A DNA stretch of 64,000 bases from Cymodocea nodosa (lineage: Eukaryota > Streptophyta > Magnoliopsida > Alismatales > Cymodoceaceae): the NCBI GenBank assembly GCA_036874045.1, contig CM072344.1, forward strand, positions 15,534,501 through 15,598,500. Reading direction: 5' to 3'. Of the stretch, positions 24,501-35,900 are shown piece after piece (positions within the stretch are counted from its first letter, which is position 1; each line of letters starts with the position of its first letter). The position numbers and the translations under genes were made by a program. The notes below the pieces were generated by a model that saw only the letters and a list, made by a program, of their open reading frames with translations, had not been told where the DNA came from and did no database searches.

Positions 24501-25137
24501 TGTTTTGTTGTCATTCATAAGGACTTCCCTGATGCATTCATAATGCTTCCAAACGTTTCTAGATTGAAGGGTAATTCATTTTTAATATGAAAATATGCCC
24601 AACTTACGTTCTACATTGTTCTACAATTCAACCTTTGAAAAATTCTCCGAATCTGACGTTCTGTTTGGCTGCATTAGGTTTTGTATGGGTTTAAAGTCCT
24701 TCAGTGCTTTGTCATTTTTCTGTGCTTGTTGAAAATTTTATTTTCCCAAACTTCTCATTGAGTAAAAAGAAAGAAAAAAGAAAACCCCTTTTTGCTGCAA
24801 TTTGTTTTCAGTTGGAACTTGCATGTTTTGATCAAATCACTCGCCAAATTCCTTTAAAAAGATATTGAAATGGACTTGTTCGTCATATTTTCTTGTCCAG
24901 GTAATAGTAGGAAGTTTTATAGCTGGTGGTTCAAAATCAAAAAACAAAACAAAGCCCTCTGGATCAGGAGCTGCACAAGAACTTCCAATTGATGAAGAGC
25001 AGAAGAGGGATTCATCCAACGCCCAGCAGCAGCAGCAACCAACCCAAGATCTCAATCCTGTCCTCGCTGGCTGGCCTGGATCCAGGCCGACGGATTTGAG
25101 GAATCTGCAGTCCGACAACCACCTAACCAGTGGGTGA
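15552..25137 (+). CDS. AHL: AT-hook motif nuclear-localized protein (AHL), two AT-hooks plus PPC domain
   Basis: Five exons join in frame: 15552-16029, 22326-22393, 22647-22772, 23688-23849 and 24901-25137, all with GT-AG introns, giving 356 residues. The first exon carries two AT-hooks, KKKRGRPRKYGPDG (about residues 94-107) and KRGRGRPPGSGKK (about 142-154). Exons 2-5 encode the PPC/DUF296 domain: FTPHIISVSAGE, then DIAAKIMSFSQQGPRAVCIL, then GHYEILSLSGTY and the glycine-rich GYLIGGGVGG core, ending VIVGSFIAGG. The tail is Gln- and Ser-rich. AHL proteins bind the minor groove of AT-rich DNA and form PPC-mediated oligomers that regulate transcription and chromatin. Two AT-hooks plus one PPC make this a type II AHL resembling Arabidopsis AHL1. 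The introns total about 8.5 kb; intron 1 (16030-22325) carries transposon debris. The start may be 15552 or the stronger ATG at 15570. Confidence 0.93.
17009..17040. repeat. Short hairpin, 14-bp arms
   Basis: Arms ggtgcctacaggaa and ttcttgtaggcacc are separated by four bases, with one mismatch. A direct copy of ttcttgtagg also sits at 17001. This may be the remnant of transposon terminal repeats. Confidence 0.6.
17545..17580. repeat. Perfect 36-bp palindrome
   Basis: Eighteen bases starting ccaaagctctcgtag are followed immediately, with no spacer, by their exact reverse complement. Flanking sequence on both sides is weakly complementary as well. In RNA it would form a long hairpin; in DNA it could form a cruciform. 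It lies inside AHL intron 1. Confidence 0.85.
19738..20050 (-). mobile_element. Ty1/copia reverse-transcriptase relic
   Basis: On the minus strand the reading SVIIAMYVDDILVT includes the YVDD catalytic motif (19912-19923). Downstream it reads REYLKTHF, then ELAYSKGSMLLSQKSYALDLL, all characteristic of copia polymerases. Upstream, with one in-frame stop, come WFEKFSRIVE and RGFKRYAVDHS. Only about 100 residues survive, and no LTRs were found. It is a fossil lying antisense within AHL intron 1. Confidence 0.85.
20495..20760 (+). mobile_element. Decayed LINE reverse-transcriptase 3' end (copy 2)
   Basis: The best preserved of three copies. With stops, the frame reads LIRRGELINAKN, then RSRGRLKAIWLRIIRKDLN followed by LCN, resembling the GRP..TW...RKDL tail of plant non-LTR reverse-transcriptase ORFs. 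It is interrupted by several stop codons. It lies in AHL intron 1. Confidence 0.6.
22955..23370. mobile_element. Probable hAT-like MITE in AHL intron 3
   Basis: About 410 bases whose two ends carry clusters of GCCTAGGC-like motifs in opposing arrangement (cttgggcgcc, atgcctggg, aggcaggcac on the left; cgcctaggtgcctaggc on the right), with an AT-rich middle. This resembles non-autonomous hAT elements of monocots. Exact ends and target duplication were not established. Confidence 0.45.
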
Positions 25138-28100
25138 ATTTGGGCTTTTGTGTATACTTTGCATAGCTGCCTTCGCAAAATAACAGTGGACTTCAGTAGT
25201 TCTGGTGGTTCACTTCTTGTCTGAATTCTGGATGCCACAACACTATGCACTAACCTATTTTCACTCGAGAAAAATACCCAGTTTTGTATTGCATTGATTC
25301 CTGGAGGTATTTCTGGTAGATCCACATAATTTCCTTGAAAACCATGTTTCTTTCAGGTTGCCGTGGGAATCATCTTTGTTTCTTAGGGAAACAAACATAT
25401 TCCCCCCCTCCCCCCTTCCCCCCCCCTTCCCCCCCCACTAGATTCTGCCAGACCTGGTATTGGCTGCGGTGATTTGATGATGTTGGTTCAGATGCTGCCC
25501 AACCCCCACCCTTCCTTGCAGCATGACGTGGAAATCAGGTGTTCTACATGAGCTTATGTTGGTTTACTTTCTGTGTAATGTATTGCCCCAACTCTTGTGG
25601 TGGCTTGGTTTTCTCTTGTCTATGCTTATGCAGACAAAAAGGGCATATTCCATCCACATCATAACGAAAAAGGGTTGATATCAATGGATGGGGAGCATTA
25701 TTTTTCATGACCAGTCATGAATATTTTATAAGCAAGGCTCTTAACAACACAAGTTTAGATGAATTTTTATGAATAATCTTAACCACCCTTTTCCTTATGT
25801 ATCATTCAATACAAGGTGGGTTTTCAAGAAGCGTTTTGTTTTTAGCTTTTTTTCTTCAGGTGAACTTCGTTAGATTGAGCTTGTGTTTCAAACCTATAAC
25901 CATGACGAGAAGATCATTTCTCATTTGAATACAAAGTTTAGAAGCGTTAGGTTAGAGATTAGGGCAGCCATGGTTCATCTCATTTCACTTAATTTATTAC
26001 CATTATTATTATTGTTAGAACTGACCAACAATCCATATCATAAAACCACAAAATAATAATTGATAAATGTAACACCACAACATGAAAATTAGTAACCACA
26101 CAATTAGTAACTGAGAGATGAGGGTTTCAATCAGGTTCAATATCTGATAAAAAACCACCTTATTTATAAGCCTATGATGTATATGTTTATAAGCGCGGTT
26201 CAGACAAATAGATTTCTTTAAACAACGTCGATTTTCCTCATCCGTTGGATCGACATTCTACGACTTTGGATCAACTGAAGCACAAGGACACCAACGCTCC
26301 CAACAATCTCACCTGATTTCTGTAAAATTTATGTTAATGCTGTAATGAAGTGAGGTTAGCATGCAACAGCTCCGTCCCAAACAAGCAAGCATATGTAAAT
26401 TGTAACATTAACTGATGGACGCCAGCTAAAAACTAATCATCATGCATGAAAAAATGACAATTCAACGAACACAAATCTTTCTAAATAAAATCTCAATTGA
26501 GTAAAGAGCTTACAGTCATAGACAAAATGTGGGAAGAGCTCACATGAGAGGCTACGCAGAGACATGAATACAGATGGCTAATGATGTTAATGGCAAAAGA
26601 CCACTAGTGATCTTTTCTCATTCTGAGTATTTCATGAAAAAAACGACCAGGATTCAATACCCAGCAAAATCAACTATTCTCTAGAAAAAACCGATTATAG
26701 GTGGAAGCAAATGGGATGATGAATTAATTTACAATGGAAGAACACAAATCTTCCATACTGTTCAAAATTTACGGAGTACTGCCACAGCTCCCATCATCTG
26801 TGTCAACAGGACTTCTATTGTATAACTCATTGCAGCTCTCGATCTCCAGGGTACTGTTTTGCAGCTCCCAAACCATGAGACAGGTAAAAATTCTGTTTCA
26901 AAAAGAAAAGACATGTAAAAATTGACATCTGGAGGAAAGTATTAATAAGGCATGGAATTAGTGTTGAAGGACAAGTAATTTCTAGAAACCCTTTCACTTA
27001 ATTCTCAAAGGTGGTGTTCAAGCCGAAGAAGGCCCTTTTCCGAATCATATTGCTAGCAACGTCTATCAACAATTTGTTCAGCATAATAGTATAAAAGTAT
27101 TTTTAAGCATATGTAAGATTTATGTATCTCCCACAGAAATAACATAATAACCAACAAAACTCATTTTGAATGCTAATTTGCAACTATCTCGATTGAGCTC
27201 AAGATATGCTGCTTACATAATAACTTGAGTTTTTGCATTATATTAAAGGAGAAAGATAATCTAGTACTTGAATTATGGTATGGAGACCACATTTCTGTGA
27301 TAATATAGTTATTTTGATTAAGCAAGGCAACCTCATGCACACGACTCCCACAAATGTGCCTTTTAGATGTTTATTATTAACATGATTATTTTGATAAATT
27401 ATTAACTCGTATGGTAAGTATGTCAATTCTTCAAATGGTATTGGAAAATTTCTTAAATAAAAAACTATTTGATGTGAACTTGAAAACATCAAACTCAATG
27501 ATTTCAATATACCTATGATAGCAAGTACTTCCTAAGCATGTTGTTCAGTATTTTACCTTTAAGTTAATAATTTCAATACCAATCATAAGTTTAAAAACTT
27601 CATATGTTCTACAAGTTAACCAGGAACCACAAATAATTACTTTCTCTTTACATGAGATTCATCAAAATGATAGATAGGAAACAAATAATAATCTCTTGCT
27701 GTTTTCATGAGAATTTATTATATATTTTTTAAAGAGTATAGTTTATTTTACATAATAAATATTGGATGATGATCCTTGTTCCTTACATGATCCTTAAGTA
27801 ACCATTCTGTAATGACTAGCTAATAAGTAAATTCTCATTAAACCGTACCATCAGCTGAATAATATAAACATACCCATAGAGGCTCAGTATGTAAAAGCAA
27901 ACAAAATACTGGCCCACTACTTAAGCAGTTCAGACATTCAGAATATCAGCATAGATGAAGTCTACTGACCTGCTGTATCACTTGGGCCCATCCAAGATTT
28001 TAGCATGTTTCATGGAGAAGATGCAAATAAACGCATGATTCAAACTCAACAGCATTAAGCGTCTATCTGCAGAACCTTTTTTTTGAAGGTTTGTCTGCAG

Positions 28101-28745
28101 AAACTTTTCCAAAGGTCTGTACTATTGTTCCCAACATTTATTGCTATATAGGCTTCAAATGTAGTTATTTGCTCATGCGTAAATGCTGTTATTGGAAGAT
28201 CAATCAAATCTAGATAATAGGATGCTTGCTCTTCCACCTCGTATGCAACCACAGAGAAGATTGAATCGTTTGGTGATAACTAACAAGAAATTAAGAATGC
28301 TTTTGTGCTTGTTGAGGTAACTAGAGGTTTGCATACACAATCACAATAACAGAAAAAGGAGAGCACTGATCCCCAGAAATAGTCATTAATGCAAATGAAT
28401 AGAATAATTTGGCCAAGACAGAATTGCTTGCAGATTACATAGCCGGTGTATGAAAGAAATGACCTGAGAGAAATACATGAAAGACGTTAGACAAAATTGA
28501 CATTGCAGACAAACAAATAAGCATGACAAAGTAAGAAACAAAAGAATTGACGGCTAAGTTGTACAGCAACTGGTCTTCATTTTTGTTTAGACCTTTGTAA
28601 GTGCATGTAGTGCCTACCTTCAAATCCTGATCTTTACTGCAACCAGAGTCTCCAGATTATATTTCCAGAGAACCTTTGCCATTTCTTCAAATAGGTCTCT
28701 CCATAATTAATGTACAGATAATACTCATAAATAATACCAACATAG
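25138..28745. other. AHL 3' flank and AHL/VCCN1 convergent intergenic region
   Basis: The AHL 3' untranslated region probably extends to about 25650-25700 and includes an unusual C-rich tract (25402-25437). The two genes converge here, so the right-hand part probably includes the 3' untranslated sequence of the minus-strand channel gene. An unexplained 65-residue minus-strand frame at 28055-28252 is noted as a finding. Nothing else was recognised. Confidence 0.5.
25402..25437 (+). repeat. Homopyrimidine C-rich tract in the AHL 3' region
   Basis: Runs of six to nine C residues separated by one or two T residues, about 265 bases after the AHL stop codon. On the transcript it would be a C-rich element of the kind bound by poly(C)-binding proteins. 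It could also simply be an expanded simple repeat. Confidence 0.7.
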
Positions 28746-31700
28746 TTAGGATTTAGGCCATCCGTTAGGGGACTTGTACTCGTTATGCTTCTCACTCTTT
28801 GAAAGCACACACCCCTTGACAGCATTCTCAGTGGCCAGTACTTCCTGGATGCTCCTTTGAACCTGTTTGCACATCTCATCTAGTGGTAGCATAGGGAATG
28901 GCTCCTCGATAAGAACTCCCACCTGCTCAAGTTTCAGCAAAAGTGATAAAAAAGGAGGTTTATAGTAATAAAGGTACAAAATTACAAACAAAATACAAGA
29001 ACTTCTATGATAACATCGAGATTCTTACATCTTCCAACAGTAGAATGAAAAAAAATTTCCACTTCAAACAAAAATTTATCTCAATCATTAGCATCAGTCC
29101 ATTCAAAAGTTCAGTGCAGTTATTCGTCTCTTATTTCCATACATCTAGAGATTCTTATAATTGAATAATGCATTGCTATAAATCTACATTCTGATATCCT
29201 TAGCGTCAGATATACAAATGCAACACCCAGTTAATGTTATAATCTTATTTGAAAGTGAAATCTGTAAACATTTCGTAAATCAATATTATGAGAAGAATGA
29301 TGTCAACAAAGGTGTATTTCCTCCGTTGAAATATGGATATCTAATTCAAAATCAATTGGTAATAAGTGAAGATGTCCTTTTCTATATTAACTCATTTTTC
29401 ATTTTTTATTAGTCCATATAAGACAATTTTTCTAGTACAAGTATCCTTACAAGTATCCTTTTTGGGTGGATGTATAGGTCTCCTAGGATCATTCAAATCT
29501 AATACTATGTAAAAATAAGGTCATCCAATTCAAAATTAATTGACAATTGAAGGAGAGGTCTTTTTCCATATTAACCCAATTTCATCTTTTACTTGTTGAC
29601 ACCCCCTGCCTTCGGACCCTTCTCGGTCTATTAGCCCTTTCGTAGGCATTGCAGTCTACAATCTCTTTTACATGTCTTATTGTGTGTAGTTTTTTTCTTT
29701 TAGGTTTGGAAGACCATTTCCACCTTTTTTCAGGTTCAACGACCTATTGCATTTGTTATTTTGGGTCAAAAATGACTTCACTTTAGTTAGGCAAAATTTG
29801 AAAAAAATAAATAAATTTTGTGGTCCAACCGAATTTTTATTTGGTTAGATTGAAATTTCTTGTCGGTTCAATCAAAGTAAGTTTAATTGAAAAAAATTTT
29901 GATCAGACAGATTCGTGGAGATAATTTCCACCAGTGGGAAATTTTAATCTTTGGTGAAACCACTCCCCTTCCTTCCATTTTATCTCGTTTTCAACCAAAC
30001 TTTTTCCATGTCAACGATACATAGCAAATTTTCATTAGTCTGTGATTTTGGCATTGACTTCATAGATCAATCTGATGATGACATGTGACACTTCAATCCA
30101 CGTCAGCACTTGAAGGATTTTCAATTTGACCAAAAATAAATTCAGTTAGACCGAACATATTCTGTTTTTAATATTTCCTCATCTTTTTAGTTTTGACCAA
30201 ATTTTTTGCCGCATCAACAGCCATGTGGCATTTGCCACATCATCAACATGTGGCAAATTTTAATTGATATCGATTTTGACGTAAACATTATAAACTAATT
30301 CAGTAATGACATGTGGCACTTCGTGCCCCGTCAACATGTGATGTTAGTATTCCAAGAGAAATTTGCTGACTGAAATTTCCTTTATTGGACCAAAAAAATA
30401 GTCAACTGAGATTTTCAGTTTTATCAAAGATTTTTCAGTCAAACCAAAATTTCTCTTTGATCAAACCGAAAAATCAATTAGACCAAATTTCAGTTGTATT
30501 TTCAATGGAATTTTCATCCAATGGTCTAGATCACTCCCTATCTAATGGTTGTTGAATTTTCTACTTTTTATTTGACTGATTATGTTTCTTCTATTTTTCA
30601 TCCAATAGTCATGATCTGATTGGGGAATCGGTAGCAGAGATTTTTCTACCTAAAATGCATCTAACAGTCTAGATCAGGACCAATTTATTTCAATCCAATG
30701 ACTGTCTTTTAATCGAGTGGATCCAATGAATATTAGTTGTTGAATCCTTTAGGTTGCCGTCTTCCACCTCAACACCAAATCTTGCCAGACATCCCCTTTG
30801 GCCGCCAACCATTCCATCTACCACCACCATCTCACACCCAAAGAGCAAAAGGTGAACTTTCTTTCAAAGGAGGGGCACCAACACTTAGAGCGTGAAAGCT
30901 TTCAAAAAACCAGTCAAATTTCCCATGAGTCATCTCCACAAACGTTGACAACACCCACCATTAGTCTCAATAATATCCTCCACCCATGGAAATCCTTCTT
31001 TGATGTCGTTAGAGCTCTGGAGAACCACACCCCCCCACCCACATAAGATGCTTGGACCAAAAACCACTGTTACATGCTACTATAGAACACTTCCCCTATT
31101 TTCGCCACCACCACCCACTTTGCTACCTACAAGAGCATTCTTTGTTGTCCAACCAAGACTGTTGATCTCCACCCGTAATATCCTCTTACAATAATATCCT
31201 CCACACCTTCGTCACTCCTCTTACACAAGTGACTTCCTTCTCTGAGTCGAAACAAGGGACTATATTAGTCCGTCTACTATTAATTTATTTTCAATTAACA
31301 TTTTTTTGATTATGGGATAGTAACAGATGACCCAGATTGCACTACATCGGCCTCCTCCTTTGATTAAAGTATATTGATTTGCATGTCATATTTTGATCAA
31401 TTATAACTTAAGATCTAATTGTTGAATCTCTTTGAAATTTTAGTATGTTGTAGATCATGTCTTAATCTTTTAAACAAGTCAAAGATTGAGAAAATCTGAT
31501 TTCTAGATTAAAAGTTATTAAGATCTAATTATGTTGTGGTTATCTGATGCAAATCTGTCTATGTTATCTACATATTTAATTTTTCATTCTAGATCAAACT
31601 ATTGGATCTGAATGAATTTTTAGTATGTTGAAATTCATTTAATGAGTTTTCCAACACTTATTTCGAATATGAAATCCATCTAGTTGATGGAAAAATCCGA

Positions 31701-32920
31701 ATCTACAAACAATACCTTGTAACACTGATTGTTCGAACTGTATGTTTGTTGAAAGTTATTTTTTTCACATGTAATGTATTCATGTTGATTTTCATTTGGC
31801 ATTTTTTTATTATCATCCACTCTTAAAGCATTCAAATGCAACTTATATCATATTTTCCAATTTGTATTTGAGGAGATATGATTTTCCAAGTGAGATCATA
31901 GCATGCTGTCTTTCTACTAGAGTTGTAACCGAACTTGGGATTTCATCTTTTGGTTCCTCCTAAATTAGCAAATATCCACATGATTTTATATTTTTCTTTG
32001 ATAAAGATTTGAGTCAACTTTCAAATGAGACTTGAATGGCTCAAATTTTTGCTTTCTTCGGGGAGAAATTTTTTCCTAAGGTATGCACTTTATCCAGTAA
32101 CCAGATGAGCATTTATCTACCTATTCTAGTTGTTTTATAGCATTTTCATTGCTTTCCGTGCATGTCTTGCATTTTTCTGCCATAGCTTATGTTTCATGCT
32201 TTCTGTTAAAATTTATTTCATTTTAATATAATTTTTATAGATTTAGTTTTTTCTAAGTTGCAGATGTCTTCTGCATAGTGCAAAAATGGTTACCATTACA
32301 TTCTAGATTTGATCTAGTTTTATGCTTCTATGAATTTTCAAATATGTGATCCACATTTTCTCTTGAAGTTAACTTTTTGATCTTTCGTTTGCATGTTTAT
32401 CTATGTTAATTCGATATGTAGTTAAGGACTTCTGATTTTTCAAACTTCACTAACATTGCAAATAGATTTTCTGCCTCCATGCACGGTCACCAAACTTATA
32501 GATTTTCTGACTATTGAATGACTTAGGCTCTGAATACAATGCTTTACTACCTTGGTTTAATCTCTCCCAACCCACAGTGACTTGATCTCTACGATTAAAG
32601 GACACAAAATGTATATACAGTTGTGGAAAAGGGAAGAATTTACGCAGATGGTCTTCTTTCACCAAACAATGAGGAAGTCAATGGTATATGAAAATCTTAT
32701 CAGAAAAATAATTTAAATTTTAAATGAAAAAGTTTTGAACTCAAATTATAGTGGTAAAATAAATGGGCAACATGATACGAAAAGAAACACAGTGAGGCTG
32801 TAGCTGAAGTTCTCATTCAATGGACTGCTCAGAAAAATGGGAGTATTGGGCATTGCTCGTTGCTCCACAAACATATCAACCTTGACAACAAGGTTGTCTA
32901 AATGTGTGTGTATGTTGAGT

Positions 32921-32958
<38 letters not shown>

Positions 32959-35900
32959 GTGGATGTTGCCGTAGCCCATTAACTATAATAGTGATCTTCT
33001 GATCAGATATAGTGTGGGTGCTAATTAGGGTCCAACTTGATTAGTAGTCATCTTCTTCTTCTATGTGTCTGTGCATAGTTTAAAGCCTCGAGTAGCAGTA
33101 GTCAAGGCTATGCTTCATTGTAATAGCTTGTTCAAATGGAGGATGTTGGACCTCAAATCCCAGCAACCCCAGTATCCTGAAATATAGCTTTGTACCCTAT
33201 CATCTGAGATGATGCCTTAAAATCAGGCACTGTATAACCTTTTACCTTTAGAATAAGCTACAGCAGATAAGGCCTTGGGAAATAATGGTAGTAGGATGTC
33301 TACAGCAGTTAAGGCTATGTATAACTTCTTTTTGTGGAAATGATTTCAACAATGAAAGGCATCATGGCCAAACTTACCATAGATTGGACAAACCAATCAC
33401 CTGAATGATTATCATAAATGGTATCAATTATATCCTTTTTCCTAGATAATGCATATTCAAAGAAATTATAGAACATAAAAGCATACAACGTAGTCTAAGC
33501 ACATCACAAAAATCAATTATATGGCTCACCTCTTCAATGCAGAACAAAGCAGCTGCACTAACAGAAGTAGCAGGTATAGCAAACCAGTTGCAGTCATCCC
33601 ATAGTACAACAGGAAGAGTAATGTGCCAAAATACCAGGAATCTTGACGTCAAACGGGTGTAAGAGAGAGGGATTGGAATACCCAAGAGTTGTTCACAGGC
33701 ACCGATACCTTCGTGGAAGCAAGAGATTTTTGACTCCTGTAGAAAGGTAGATTGGTGTAAAGAGAATCTCATACGAAAATGCTTTTTACAAACAAGACAA
33801 TACATTATATTATGTATTTCTTGAATTGCAAAAAATCAAATATTTTCTCAAATACAGTTGACAGGTAGTAGTGTATTGTAAGGTCAAAGATAGCTTATTA
33901 AATGGAAGCATTGAATTTATCAATTACCACAATTGTCCAGCTCATCCAAAATATACGATACATTTCAAAATAACAAAAAAATAATTATCATTTACCTGCC
34001 TAAATATTATATACAAATACATTCACCCACCATCTTTCAACTCCACTTATAGTTCAATATATCTTCTACATCAAACCACACAATTATCACAAACTTTGTC
34101 CATCTGTCAATATGTGTCAATATTGCCTTGCCTCATCTAATCATCAACAAATTCCCTTCTTAGAAATAACTTCTACATAGAGATAATTTTTGTTGACTCT
34201 TATTTGGAAAATTTGCATGTTGAAATGAACTGGCATAAAAGAGTTGGTGTATCAAAATAAGGTCACATTGTTTGATTCAGTTTTCCAAGAATAGACACCT
34301 TTTAGGAATAAGTTGGTTCTAATAATCATTACCAAATACTATCCACAAAAAGGAACCTTAGACAATTTTTTTCCATCAACTTCTAGTTCTTGTTTCTCTT
34401 CTATATCATTATTGGTCACCATCTTTTTCCTTAATAGTGAAATATTTTGTTTCAAACAAGGGAAAAGGGAAAGGAAGCAACAATATGATCTATTCTCTTT
34501 TAGGAAAAAATGAAGATATGCATTAAAACCGGAAATCAGTAAGTACAAGTACAACAAAAGGGATAATAAAAGTATAAAACACTATCAGGATGACAGATGT
34601 GGCAAAAGAGAAAAGAGTTCTGGCAACAATGTACAGAAATTAAAACACTAGTATAAGTGGTTGGTTGTGAGGCAACCACTTTATCCAGCCAAACCCTGAA
34701 TTTTGCATCTAAAAAAACTTCATCAGTCACACCAAGGATAATGAACACCATTCACCACTGAATGTTCTCACTTGTTGATGACCACAGCTAATTCTTCAAT
34801 TTCTTCCTTACCATCCTGTCCATCGTATTTCATCACATGACAAAAATCATTTAATAGGTTTTCATCTTTACAATAGAACATTGTACACCCTATCAATTTT
34901 AAAATACCACCATATGTTCAACAAAATGAGAATATAAGAGGACTTACACCAAAATGAGGTTTAGAAAAATTCTAATTATATAGTCTTGCCTCCACATGTG
35001 GCCTGTCAAACAAGTTCAAAACAACCCTAGACAATCTTAGAGATAAACAAGAAGAGCAGTATAGCAGACCAACAAGGGATAATTGCCATCACATTGACAT
35101 TACTCTTAGAAGGAGCAAATTGAGGAGTGAGAATTCTCTATCAAACAAATCCAACAAAATCATACATATCCAATCTTGCTGACCAAATGTTTATGTCCAA
35201 TAATCCAAAACAATGATACCAATTCTCCACAAGACAGAATGGATATCTACTACCTAGTTGATATCCAAGAAAATTCAAGCCCACCTCAACAAGAATAACC
35301 CATGGTTAAGCAATCAGGAAAAGAACCAAGCCTTGAAGGGAATATCATTTATTTATAAGCATAACACTTCATGGTGATATTTTCACAGAGATTGCACTTC
35401 AAAGACAGGTCTTTCACCTTCTAGTGAGGTTTTCCACCTTATAGTTGGCCCATTGCCTACTTCCCAGGGCTTGAATCTGGGGAGTCAGCAATTCTCACGC
35501 AGGAACAAGTGTGTCATCTTTTTCACTTTAAGTTCACTGAGTGGTGTGAGTTGATCATGATCCCATAAAACGATACCTCTAATGTCTTCTCAAGTGGTCA
35601 CTTCTTTGGTTTCTAGTTGGCCTCAATAGGGGCACTGCTTGCAAGTTTGGAGTCCCTCTCTATAAATGCCATTTGATAATCTACATTGTTGAATAAATCA
35701 ACACATCTTCAAAAATGCTATCCATTCCTTCTTGGACATTCAAGACTGCATCATCTTTTAGGTTCTTCAGCATAAACCTTTAGGATTACTGGGGTGGTCT
35801 GATTTTTCTATACATGATATGTTTGCCTGACCTCTTGATTCCTTTGTTTTTTGTCATTCATCTCTTCCTGAATAGATTTTCCTTTGCTCATATTTTGTTT

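Larger units (their letters stand above)
28923..33529. other. VCCN1-like gene intron 4 (4.6 kb)
   Basis: It contains a two-copy tandem repeat of about 229 bp at 29985-30430 and a G34 homopolymer at 32923-32956. Short frames around 30798-31194 look like chance. I see no preserved transposase or polymerase. Confidence 0.6.

Noticed and set aside
32746..32979. Minus-strand frame with a poly-proline stretch
   Set aside because: Caused by the G34 homopolymer within an intron.
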